64,000 bases of DNA from Choanephora cucurbitarum (taxonomy: Eukaryota; Mucoromycota; Mucoromycetes; Mucorales; Choanephoraceae), in the NCBI GenBank assembly GCA_025331435.1, contig JAIWNI010000023.1, positions 275,545-339,544 of the forward strand. Direction: 5' to 3'. Every line of letters begins with the position of its first letter. The first letter of the stretch is position 1. Below are positions 1 to 10,105 of this stretch, piece by piece. The notes beneath the pieces were generated by a model, which saw only the letters and a program-made list of their open reading frames with translations, made no database searches and was not told where the DNA came from. The position numbers and the translations under genes are program-made.

Positions 1-655
1 TATGACGACCCACATCCACTAATGATTTATGACTAGTGAACTGAAAGGTACCCAATGATTTACGCATCACCTGTGTTCTTGAGGCACCCTTTCTACGACC
101 CAAACGACCTGATACTTGGTACTTGATACCCTGAATGGCTGAAGTCAATTGACCGTTGGCTGTCTGAGGTAGCAGACTGTTCCATTGGACACCAAAGGGC
201 ATGTTGTGAGGAAGTGGGGGCTTGACGAGGGGAACACCCTTCATGAATCGACGGGTCAGTTGAGACCAACCGATACGTTCTGAATTGACAGTCAAGTATT
301 GAGCCAGGATCTCGGCGTTCATGTATGGGTAGTGAACTCGAGTGAGACGCATATCGACGTATTTGCCGGGATAAAGCGAGCTGATCAACTTCTCCAAGGG
401 TTCTAACTTGAATTCTGGAAGGTTGCTCAAGGCGGGTTCAGCGTAATAAAAGAGTTGGATGGTCACTTTGGATGGTGAGTGGCGAAAAGCAGGGGTAGAG
501 ATCAGATGGTTTTGGAAAAAGTGCTTCAAGGCAGCTTTGGAGGCACCGTCTTTTTCCCAGAGCATGTTGTTACGAGCATGACGAGAGAAACAGTAGATGG
601 AAGTATTCCAATCTTGTTTACCCTTTAAACTAAGTGCCTTAATACTCTTTGACAT
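1..655 (-). CDS. Mitochondrial small-subunit ribosomal protein uS3 (partial)
   Basis: The frame is open from an ATG at 655 (MSKSIKALSLKG) to the window edge, about 218 residues, and the gene continues beyond the left edge. The C-terminal part carries the uS3 signature: a VSGRLGRRKGASRTQ segment, then a Ser/Gly stretch and LVDVG, as in fungal mitochondrial Rps3 proteins. Preceding residues (YVDMRLTRVHYPY, NAEILAQYL) fit the same family. It should bind 18S-like mitochondrial rRNA in the small subunit. Codon use is normal nuclear and no intron is visible. The N-terminus is moderately basic but is not a textbook presequence. In most fungi rps3 is in mtDNA, so a nuclear copy is of interest. LSM7 ends 92 bp upstream on the same strand. 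Identity is from motif recognition only. Confidence 0.7.
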   Translation of the reverse strand, partial: MSKSIKALSLKGKQDWNTSIYCFSRHARNNMLWEKDGASKAALKHFFQNHLISTPAFRHSPSKVTIQLFYYAEPALSNLPEFKLEPLEKLISSLYPGKYVDMRLTRVHYPYMNAEILAQYLTVNSERIGWSQLTRRFMKGVPLVKPPLPHNMPFGVQWNSLLPQTANGQLTSAIQGIKYQVSGRLGRRKGASRTQVMRKSLGTFQFTSHKSLVDVGRH

Positions 656-747
656 GGAAGCTTAAAAAAAAAAAAAAAAAGGTAAAGAAAGGAAAGCGGG
701 GGATTTTTGAAAAAAAAAAATTTCATAGTTTTTGGTAATCTTTTTTT

Positions 748-1302
748 TTATTGTGCAAAAGGGTTTTCAATCTCTTCCATGCCATCAAAAGGAGAAATGA
801 GGATGATGGCAGTACCACGAAGTACTGACAAGCCTAACTGTCTTGTCTTTTCTGTGACATAGCCTGTTTCTAAATCTATCAAAGTGGTCAGTTTCTTTTA
901 CATTTTCAATCATGATAAATTTCAAACCTTTTTGATATTCAATCGTATTATCCAATACCAAGTTCAATAAAGGATCATAACCCATTAATGTACCAACCAC
1001 TATAGAAACCCATTGTTAGAATGTAGCCTTTCCTTTTTTTGTTTTATTACCTTCTCTACCACCATTGAATCGAACACGAATCTTCTTTTCCATATATTTA
1101 CTCAAGTCCAAAATGGATTCCTTCTTTGGTTTGTCTTGTTGGTTGTTATGGTAACCACCACGTCCACCACGTCCTCCACCACGACCACCACGTCCTCCTC
1201 TATCTCCACCTCTGTTGTTATAATGTCCACGACCCTACAAGTCTATCAGTTTCTCTGGTTTATTCAACATATTCCATGCGATGGGCTTACTCTATCAGAC
1301 AT
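748..1302 (-). CDS. LSM7: LSM7, Sm-like protein of the LSm1-7/LSm2-8 rings, with RGG-rich N-terminus
   Basis: Four exons: 1302-1291, 1234-1051, 999-928 and 875-748, giving 131 residues. Introns have GTAAGC, GTAATA and GTTTGA donors and TAG acceptors, and every junction keeps frame. The core matches LSm7: KESILDLSKYMEKKIRVRF (Sm1), then VVGTLMGYDPLLNLVLDNTIEY, and the Sm2 segment LGLSVLRGTAIILISP with an ENPFAQ end. LSm7 sits in the cytoplasmic LSm1-7 ring (mRNA decapping and decay) and the nuclear LSm2-8 ring (U6 snRNA). The odd part is the first 35 or so residues, a Gly/Arg/Asn-rich RGG stretch that is absent from the short N-terminus of human LSm7. The start codon is confirmed by the 12-nt first exon (MSDR) joining in frame. 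Confidence 0.92.
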
Positions 1303-1479
1303 GATCTATAAAGATAGTTAAAAAAGAAAAGCTTAACTTACATTCTCATCTTGTTTATGACATGAGGGGGGGGGGGCCTTACTTTATATTATATACACGA
1401 AAGAAAGTTAAAAAAATAACAAATAACAAAATTAACCTATTTTTTTACCGGACTCTTTTTCTTTAATGCCAACATATTT

Positions 1480-2919
1480 TTAAAGAATAATACAGCCTGA
1501 ACCAGACTGACCAATTGAATTGGCCTCTAATCGTCTTTGCCTAGGATGAACAATCAAAGGTGTATAAGGTGGCTCAAATGGTCTATTCTCTGCTATTTCA
1601 TCCTCAGAGGAAAGAAAAGAATAAAAACTCTTGATAGACAACACACCTGCCTTCTTCTGTGCCTCTCGAATACCCTCTTCAGTCACACTAGAACAATCCA
1701 AGACTTGCAAGTAAAAATAAGCAGCCTTTGAACTGACGAGGTGATTGGCTATGGCCAGAACTGTACGATCTGTGATGGGACAGTTATCTAACTCAAGGTG
1801 AGATAGACGGCTTGAACGGACCAAGAGCTGGATCAGATCGTCATCAGACAGCTGTATGCAGTTGGACAGACAGAGGTGTTCAAGCTGTCTCTGATGGTTG
1901 CCGATGGATGTCAGGGTCAGTCCGGTGATCTGCTGAATGTCTTCTAGATCCAGATAGACAAGCTGCAGACGAAGACAGAGAAAGGAGAGTCCATGGTCTG
2001 AGAGGAGGACACATCCTGAGAGAGCAAGATGGGTTAGGTGAGTAGCATACAGACTGATGGTCCTGACAGAGGCATCTGTCAATCGAGCACAACTGGAGAG
2101 TGTCAGATGCGTGAGGCAAGTAGGATGGGGATGGTGTTCAAAAAAGGCCAAGAGGGCAGCATCTGTCAGGCTAGTACAGGCAGATAGATTGAGATAGACT
2201 AGGTTGGGTAGCAACAGACTGCCGAGTCCACGCATGGTAGCCGTGTCCAGTTGAGGACATCCATTCAGTTTAAGATGAGTGAGTTGAGAGCAAGATTGGA
2301 TGAGTGTCAAGACACCTGCTCCAGTCAGGTTACGACACCAACTCAGGCTTAGTTGTTTAAGTGCCTGAAATTGGAAGGTGTGATGGGCCAAGGTAGATGA
2401 TTTGATGGTATCGAGACCAGAGACATCCAAGACTTTGAGGTAGTTGGCATGTTCGAGGAAATGATTAATGCTGGCTGTTGATAGACTACGACAGTCTTTG
2501 ATGATCAGCACGTTAATATAGGGGCATTCAGCTGATAATGTTCTTAGGGCATGGCCTGTCAGCTGAATACAGCCTCTAAAGAAATTCAATCTAAATCTGT
2601 CTCTATTATTCAATAGTGTGTATTACCTAAAATTAGCGATTCTTAAGAAATGACCAGAGGATTTGATTAACTTCAAGATGAGTTCAATAGGCATAGATTT
2701 GTAGAATGGACTGATATCAATCGTAGTCCATAATGAACCATCAAACACCAATTGATGCCACTTTCGACATACCTTTTTTTTTTAAGGGTCTATTAGCCTC
2801 TGTTTAATTCAAATCGATGTATGTTATACCACAGCTAATCTTAAACGATCTTGTACAGATAACAGACTCACTATTTTTATTAATAATTCTTCAGGTAACT
2901 GCATAACATAACTTTTCAT
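1480..2919 (-). CDS. F-box/leucine-rich-repeat protein (FBXL2/FBXL20-like) with C-terminal CaaX box
   Basis: Exons 2919-2830, 2772-2627 and 2575-1480 give 443 residues. The first two exons encode an F-box (LPEELLIKIVSLLSVQDRLRLAVV then CRKWHQL), missed if only the long 3' ORF is taken. The rest is about ten Cys-containing LRRs (repeats like LTHLKLNGCPQLDTATM). An F-box protein of this kind is the substrate adaptor of an SCF (Skp1-Cullin1) ubiquitin ligase. It ends in CIIL, a CaaX box whose final Leu favours geranylgeranylation; human FBXL2 and FBXL20 also end in such a box, so membrane-anchored SCF activity is inferred. Intron 1 has an A-rich acceptor, which is the least certain junction. The substrate is unknown. 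Confidence 0.88.
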
Positions 2920-3006
2920 TTTCTTATAAAATAAAAAAAAAGAAAAGAGTTGCATAAATATGAATCAACTCCATTTTATCATTTTCAAAGACCGTCACTT
3001 TTTTTT

Positions 3007-3731
3007 TTATCGGTTCTCCACCAGTTTACCTACTAATGTATATTTGGTAGCAAAGTGTTGCTAATAATAGAGGGGGGGGGGTCAATCAACTCAGAATACA
3101 CTCACACGCTCTTCTTACCTCCCATTCCCTTAAGGAATCCCATTCTTCTGCACTCAGATCCTCTAGTCGATCAATAGGTCCCTTAGGATCAACTAACATA
3201 TCTTCATCAAATGAATTCTTGGCCAATCCACGCGAAGCATCACGTCCTGCAAAATTAGCATAAGGGCCCTCTATACAAAAAATTAAGTAAGGACCATGCT
3301 TTCTTTTTTTCTTAGAGATGTAACCCTACTTTACCAGGACCATAAAAGTTTCTTCCTCTAGTCACATCATAGACAGAACCATTGACGGCCATTAAAATAG
3401 GCTTCTGTTGGTCATGACCATCAAAGGGTACCAAGTCAAGAGGTGTATAGTTCTTAAAGACCATGACTTCTGGATGTTTAGCTGCCTGGATAACTGGTTT
3501 ATTGGAAGTAGCATAAGAACGAACAACATAGGCAAAGATCTAGTGTTGTTACTTAGTTTTCTATTCTTTCTTGTTTATCATTGTACTTACAGCCAATAAT
3601 GCCCAGTTGACAGGGTTCTCTAAAGAACAGTTAAGTTCAAGATGAACAGAAAGCTTCAATCTAACCTGATTACCTTTCAACTGTTTCATCAAAACGTTCA
3701 TTGTTGTTGTCATGGTACGTGGTGTGGTCAT
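3007..3731 (-). CDS. DAP1: DAP1/PGRMC-like membrane-associated haem-binding protein
   Basis: Five exons (3731-3674, 3619-3591, 3539-3335, 3270-3119, 3060-3007) give 165 residues with all phases consistent. The N-terminus has one membrane segment ([15 protein letters not shown]). It is followed by a cytochrome-b5-like MAPR domain: [47 protein letters not shown], and a C-terminal REWEQHFATKY helix. In yeast and animals this family binds haem through a Tyr and supports P450 enzymes such as Erg11 in the endoplasmic reticulum. The Tyr of FYGP is present. The last intron holds a run of ten Gs. The gene lies 87 bp upstream of the F-box gene on the same strand. Confidence 0.92.
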
Positions 3732-5415
3732 GATGGAATAAGGTATAAAACTTGAAAAAAAAGATAGAAAAAAAAAATTAAGTTCAGTACACTCAAAGAA
3801 GAAATTGACATGTAACAGATAGAGACCATTTTTTAGTATTCTATCATTCTACAGTTACTTCTTCAAGAGATGGTTTACTCTGAAACGCTTTGGAGGGCAT
3901 TTACTATATTCGTTAAATAATCTCAAGAGAACATCATAGTGGGTCTCATGGCATGTTCATTGTCTATTCTATACAATCAAAACAGAAGGTCTTTAAGGAG
4001 GTTTTTCTGTATTAAAAGAAAGAATAAATTAGTCTGCATAGTAACAGATGTATCATATTAGCAGAAAGTAAGAAATTTTAATGAAATTAGCTTTTTTTTT
4101 TCCTATTCTAACAAGGTGATATGTTTGTCACCTTAATAAAAAAAAAAGAGCCTAGATTGACAACTTTTTTTTTTCTTTTTTTAATTTATGTAAAAAGGAA
4201 CTCAATTGTTGAATATGCTCAATCTACCGCGGTCATACTAAACAAATTTTATCTAGTAAAAAGTACTACTACTCTCTCTCTCTCTCTCTCTCTTCCACTT
4301 ATCCTATTTTCTTCAATCTGATCAAATAGAGAGAAAGAGACAGGATTGTTCTATGCAAGCCATAGTTTGTGTGACATGTAGAGAACTGTTGTGATCCATT
4401 TAATAAAAGGATCATCAAGGTGGAATACGCATGAGAGGCTTGTTTGAATACAGAAAATAATTTTCAATTATTTTAAGCAGCTAAGATGGTTGTGTAACAT
4501 AGAAAGCAAACTTGTAAATAAGCCCTTTTTGTTGTAAAGTAAAGTCGTATTGTTACATTTAGAATAAGCTAACTCGATTTGCCAAGGTGGGTCGATGATC
4601 AAAGAAAAAAAAAGAGAGACTTGTTTATCATGCGTAGTTTATCTGTCAGAAGCATCAAATCAACTTTTAACCGGTTTAAAGTAACCATATAGAATCACAT
4701 GTATGACATGTCTTCATCTTCAAATCTATACTATCCAATTCATACAAACTGACTCTGTAGTCTATTTCACCCTCTTTCTTTTTAAAAAAGATGAATCTTA
4801 TACTTAATAGAGTAATGATACATGCTTGATTTTCATTATGCACTGACTGAGAGAGAGGAGTGATTTTATTTAAAATAGATAGATTTTAAAAGTCAGAGCA
4901 GGAACTATGTTTGATTGGTTTGTTAATCGCATAGAGAAGCAACTTTTTTTAAAAAAAAAAAAGTAAAATGGAGTTCCATTGGCTATGATTGGTTATCAAT
5001 TCAAGCTCATAAGTCTAAACTTTCTATCAAAAAAAGAAAAGAAACATCATGTCTGTGTGTTGCTTAAAATAAGAAAGGTAGGCAATGATTGTCAGGTACC
5101 AACATGATCTTATTGGTTCTTGAACGAGAAATTATCTTGATCCAACTGACATGAGAAACCTTAAAATGGTTCATTGCAGAGTTGCCTTATTTGGATATAC
5201 TGCCTTTTATATGAAAAGCCTTGTCCGCTTTAAATCGGCAAGTCATTTTACTCGATTGGAGTCGATAGTGTCAATGCAAGAAAAGGGAAAACTCTATTTT
5301 GTTTTGCATAAATATAACAATTGTGTGTGTGACCACTTTAAGAAGGAGATTGAAATCAAAAAAGTATATATAAATTCAAATTAAAAAATAATAAAAAAAA
5401 AAGAGACTTTATAAC
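3732..5415. other. Intergenic, 1.7 kb, between divergent genes
   Basis: This AT-rich spacer separates the start of the DAP1-like gene from the start of the methyltransferase gene, so it should hold both promoters. I see a (CT)n run near 4270-4293 and many A/T homopolymers. Small open frames here (4121-4321, 5151-5384) are low-complexity and look random. Confidence 0.7.
4270..4293. repeat. (CT)n microsatellite
   Basis: About twelve CT dinucleotides in a row inside the divergent spacer. A polypyrimidine run of this type is common in this genome's promoters and introns. Confidence 0.85.
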
Positions 5416-6630
5416 ATGGGCAATCAACAATCTCAACAGAAATCAAATCAAAGTAAATCATATGTTATGCCTTTGTTGCGTCGAAGTTCATCAGACACCA
5501 CTGATTCTCAGTGTAGTACACCAGATGACTATTTCACTACAAAATACTGCATTGAAATGAATGATGCTGAATTAGATCGATTGACAGATGCTGTAAGCTA
5601 AAAATACAAACAGTGATTCAATGGTTATTAATCTGTAATAGCACTATATCTTAAAGCATATCTATGGAGGCAACACATCAGCACCTGTTCATTCTCTCTT
5701 GTCTGGACAGAACTTCACTATGTATTCATTACCAGCATCACCTACATCTTCTCTCTTTTCAGAACATCAACAGAATACCCATGTACTTGACCTTGCTTGT
5801 GGTCATGGTGTATGGGTGATGGAAATGGCCTGTGCCTATCCTCATACTCAATTCTATGGTATTGACATCTACAATCATTTCCCAAATGCCATTAAGCCCA
5901 GTAATGCTCATTTCATTCAACGCGATCTACTCCATCCTACTGGACTCCCTTTTCCTGATCAACACTTTGACTATATTCATATGCAATCCACCTACAACTG
6001 TTTCTCATTAGAAGATGTCAAAGTAAGCATGGAAGCTATAGCATTCCTTTTAACTCACACAGCCTTAGTTTGTTATGCGTGAAATAGCCCGTGTATTGAA
6101 ACCAGGTGGTTATCTTGAGATCAGAGATGTCAATCCTATTCCCAAAGGTGGACCCACAACAGATGATTTCTTTTCAGACTGTAAATATCACCTATTCTAT
6201 TGATTGAACACATAACTTACATTCATCTCTAGTTGCTGAACGTATGCTTCAATACAATGGAGTTGATATCACTTGGCCTCAACAGTTACAGCAATTGATG
6301 ACAGAAGAAGCTGGTCTGACTGAATTCCATCAAAAGACGTATCCTATGCGATTTGGTATGTCAGGTCCATTTGGTACTGCCTTTAATACCAGTGTGGTAC
6401 ATGCCTGTAAGAGCTATAGACGTTTCTTTATGGAATCATGTCAACTCTCACCTGAAGCATGTGATCAGAAATTAAGTGAGATTGCTGAAGAATGTGTCTC
6501 CCATCAATCTTATGTTCAGCATTATATGGGATGGGCTAAAAAGCCACTTCATGGTACATTAACCCCTTTATCATCCTATGATCATACTATGGTTGATATC
6601 GTACATTTTGCAGATGGTTATATGGAATAA
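5416..6630 (+). CDS. SAM-dependent class I methyltransferase
   Basis: Exons 5416-5592, 5657-6022, 6069-6180 and 6233-6630 give 350 residues. The first exon is a Ser/Gln-rich leader starting MGNQQSQQKS; Gly2 could allow N-myristoylation, but this is only a sequence hint. The Rossmann core shows motif I VLDLACGHGVWVMEMA, the acidic residue after beta-2 in FYGIDIYN, motif III in FDYIHMQ, and the post-motif REIARVLKPGGYLEIRDV. This layout matches the Methyltransf_25/11 group that includes many LaeA-like fungal proteins. The substrate cannot be told from sequence. Introns use GTAAGC and GTAAAT donors. Confidence 0.85.
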
Positions 6631-7511
6631 CCTTTAGATATATCCATTATCTTTTTTTTATCCTATTGGATCATACCCTTTCCCTTTGTCATTGACAACA
6701 ATTTATTATTTATGCAACCTTTCATAACAATAAACTCCACTTTAAAAGTATCAATTAGGCAGAGTCCGCTTCCTCTAACCTGTCTGTTCTATATATCAAG
6801 TGAAACAACATGAACCTATCCTGTTCCTAATGAAGTAAAGTACCAGTGTATTCACCAAATCATATCATGTTATTACCTACCAGCATGAGTTAGAGTAAGT
6901 GAATAAAGAACGCGTATGGATGGTTTCTTATTTCCAAAAGAGGCAAATCATACTAAGCCGCCCAATAAGAGTCCAATCATTTCTTTTTTTGGAAGTTTAG
7001 GCTATATACTTTTTCCATTCGTTGTTTCATCAAGTAAGAAAAAAAAAAAGGGAAATCAATCACTTAATTCTTGTTTCAGTCATGTTGAATAGGTATATTG
7101 CTGATAGAACAAAAAAAAAAGGGGGGGGAAGCCTATGTCTAGAAATGATTAGAGAGAGAATATATAGAAGTTTGGTCCCTTATTTTTTCAATTCCGCCTA
7201 TTGGTTCCCTCTCTCTTCTAAATTTTTTTTTGTGGGGAAGATCCTCCCCTTCTATATATTATTTTCTTTTTTTTTCTTTAATTTACTCTGTCATTCATTC
7301 AAAATATATATTTACTCTTCTATTCACTATGGAATCTAAAGTAGACCATACTCTATAATAATAAAAAAAAGCCACTTGTTTATTTGAATAAATTCAAAAG
7401 ATTTTCACGTGGAAATTAACTTGATCCTCCCCGCTTCTTTTTTTTTTTTTTTTGGAAAAAAAAAGTCAATTTTTCTCTTTTTTTTTTTCTTCTTCTTTTT
7501 TTTTTCTCAAC
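6631..7511. other. Intergenic, 0.9 kb
   Basis: 3' UTR of the methyltransferase gene and promoter of the bZIP gene. It holds an ACGCGT hexamer near 6909, an A-run followed by a G-run near 7111-7128, and a long T-rich stretch directly before the bZIP start. Nothing here looks coding. Confidence 0.65.
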
Positions 7512-8832
7512 ATGTCTTCTACTTCACAACCTCATTATGGCTCATCATTAAATGCCATCTATGTCAGTAATATGCCTGCTTATGAACAACCTATCAAAAT
7601 CCGTAAAAAGCCAGGTAGAAAACCAAATCCTGCCTCACCTGCCCTTCGCAAAGCACAGAACAGAGCAGCCCAACGCGCTTTCCGTGAACGTAAAGAAAAG
7701 CACCTAAAGGATCTAGAGAGCACGATTCGACAGTTAAGGGAACAGAGAACCCATGCAGTCAAGGAACTTAACTTGACCAAGAGTAAGATGGATGCCTATC
7801 GTGCTGAGAACTGGTATCTAAAGGGAGTTGTCCTGACACTTCAGTTTGTCTGTCTTCATCATAACATTCATATCCCGACCCATTCACCCTATCTGACAGA
7901 AGAAGCCCTGAGTGAGATGGCCAAGACAACACCACATGCCATTGAGGCTTATGTGAATGCATATACCAGAAATAATATTCATCTGAAGCCTACCATGGCT
8001 GCTCATTTCTCTAATATTGAACTAGATCAAACCATGTCGCCTGAAATGGGATCATTTCAAGAAGAAGGCGAAGAAGAAGAGTGGATACAACCTAAAGAAG
8101 AAGAAGAAGAACGGACAGAGCCAGCCACTAAACCCAATCCATCTAGTATCAGTGCCATTCAACGCCTACGACTTCAACTTCGACTTCAATCCACTCTATC
8201 CAACATTGGCAAATCAGCTGCTCGATTACAGCCTACCATTCTCCAACTGGCCATCCCACATGACCCACGTATCGATCTGGTGCCTACACCCCATATGCGA
8301 GACCGTATGATTCTCTTTCGCGATCTAATGGACTATGACCGGTGTTTTGCCATGTTGTTGAATGGAGCCATCTATCATGGAGGAGACCCTACAATGAGTG
8401 CCAGTTGGGAATTACCAGCTGAATTCTTTGCTGAGTTTTGGTATTTAGCTATTAATTATGATGTCAGTCGAACAAATACCTGGCGACGATCCAAGGGATT
8501 ACCTGACATAGTGTCCGATAGTCAACAACAGACACATGTATGGGCAGATGATGTATTTGCACACATGACAGAAGGAATGCCTACTTTACAGCCATTGGAT
8601 TCAGATCATTTGGCAAGTGGATTTGATTTTGGATCATCACCTCAGTTGGGTATGTTGGATCCATCCTATCTGTTACATCCCTCTCTCTCGGACACATCAG
8701 AAAGGCAGAGATCACCGAGTCTAGGTAAAAAAAAAAAAAAAAAAAAAAAGAGGGATATGAAAATTAAACACTTTTAATAATATAGGTGTCATGATGAATT
8801 TAATGAATTCACTATCTACAGATATGTCATAG
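7512..8832 (+). CDS. bZIP transcription factor, Pap1/Yap1 (AP-1-like) type
   Basis: Exons 7512-8724 and 8786-8832 give 419 residues. I start at 7512, since the upstream in-frame codons (7452-7511) are a T-rich, Phe-rich leader. The basic region RKAQNRAAQRAFRERKEKHLKDLE (about residues 45-68) has the NxxAQxxFR signature of fungal Yap/Pap1 factors, and a leucine zipper follows. Pap1/Yap1 factors regulate oxidative-stress genes. No clear paired Cys-rich redox domains are visible, so the redox-sensing role is not supported. The second exon restores a normal end; reading through the intron gives a false poly-Lys tail. The stop lies only 14 bp from the stop of the convergent Cys-rich gene. Confidence 0.88.
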
Positions 8833-8846
8833 ATCAATTTTTATTA

Positions 8847-9422
8847 TTAGAATAAAGCAAAACTACCGATGACCATGCCAGTGATAAGAAGAAAGAGAGA
8901 ATACGTTTGAGTCAGACTATCGCTCGTCTTGGTCTCTAGATTGGTCTTTGGTGATAGAGTAGGTAACATGGATCCAGTTGATTTAGAGACCACAGATGGA
9001 GTGAGAGTGGCTGAATGATTTTAAAAAAAGTATGTGTGAGTCAAGTCTATCTTCCATCTCTATTTCTTACCAATTGGCATCTGAGATGATGTTGTATTCA
9101 AAGCTACTTTTTGATCAGGCAGGGTGATAGATGTTGGCCTGATGATGGTTAGTATAAGATAGAAGCCATTAAGATAATTTGTTTTTTTACCAAGTAGCTG
9201 CAATACATCCATTGATACATTCTTTAGAGGGATTATGGATATTACATTGAGTGACACATGCATTGGCTGTCTTGACTAAATTATACCACATTAGATTTAA
9301 CTTTTGATTTTGGTAGAAATAGACTTACCACAGGTATCAATACAAGCCTGTTCTGATGGTTTACAGTTACAGCCAGCTGAGACAGAGGCAATTAAGAGTG
9401 AGAGAATAATGAATGATTTCAT
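8847..9422 (-). CDS. Small secreted Cys-rich GPI-type protein A
   Basis: Exons 9422-9329, 9275-9191, 9138-9071 and 9010-8847 give 136 residues. It has a signal peptide (MKSFIILSLLIASVSA), then an eight-cysteine module CxC-x6-C-x3-C-x6-C-x3-C-x8-C-x3-C ending in Trp, a Ser/Thr-rich stalk, and a hydrophobic tail (LFLLITGMVIGSFALF) that looks like a GPI-attachment signal. The same cysteine layout, and a first intron at the same codon and phase, occur in the gene at 20096, so the two are homologous. The function is not known. It is convergent with the bZIP gene, leaving 14 bp between stop codons. Confidence 0.8.
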
Positions 9423-10105
9423 GAGTGATTTAAAGAAAGAAAGAAAGAAATGAATCTATCTTTTATATCTTCTTCTCCCCTATCACCTCCTTTTGCATTT
9501 TCTACTCTCTCCTCAAGTCTTTTTTTGTATATAATAAGATAAGAGACTCATTTATCACTTTTCTCTCTCTTATAAATTAAAAAGGAGAAGAATGAACAGT
9601 GACCATATGGAATGAGGATAGCATAGAAATGTCAGTTTAAAACTTTATTCACTTATAAGGGAATTTAAAACAATATGCACAAGCAAAGAAAACCTTAAAT
9701 GATTGTTTCATAAAGAACTTTATCTCCTTAGAACGCCACGCTAAGAATATAGAGTGTATAATGATTACTTTAAAAAGAAAGTGCAAGAGCTTTTGAGTAG
9801 GACAACTATTGTATCACCAACATGTATAATGCACTCCATCATTGTCACTCTTATTGATCTACAGAATAAGGTAGAAATAACCTTATTTGAATTCTACCCT
9901 CAAGGTTACTTTAAGGCGTAAAAAGTAATTCATCCAGTTGAATTACCTTAAAAATCTGTAAAATGGTTACACAATCTATCACGAGGATATATATATCATT
10001 TTATTAACATACATAGAGCATAAACAAGAATAAGAAAAGAATTGTTTACATAGAATAAAATAGCATACATAAGCGTATCATCAATAGAAATGGGCATAAT
10101 GAGGT
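9423..10105. other. Intergenic, 0.7 kb
   Basis: Promoter of the small Cys-rich gene and 3' flank of the GATA-like gene. It is AT-rich with a GAAA-repeat leader near 9435-9450. I see no gene or RNA. Confidence 0.6.

Noticed and set aside
4121..4321. Small plus-strand frame in the divergent spacer
   Set aside because: Low complexity (Phe and Leu/Ser from T and CT runs), no splice or start context.
5151..5384. 77-codon plus-strand frame before the methyltransferase gene
   Set aside because: No recognisable feature, and it lies in the promoter or leader of the next gene.
7022..7339. 105-codon plus-strand frame
   Set aside because: Runs through A, G and T homopolymers; composition is that of spacer DNA.
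8725..8777. Poly-Lys C-terminus on the bZIP protein
   Set aside because: It is read-through of an intron starting GTAAAA; splicing to 8786 gives a normal short end.
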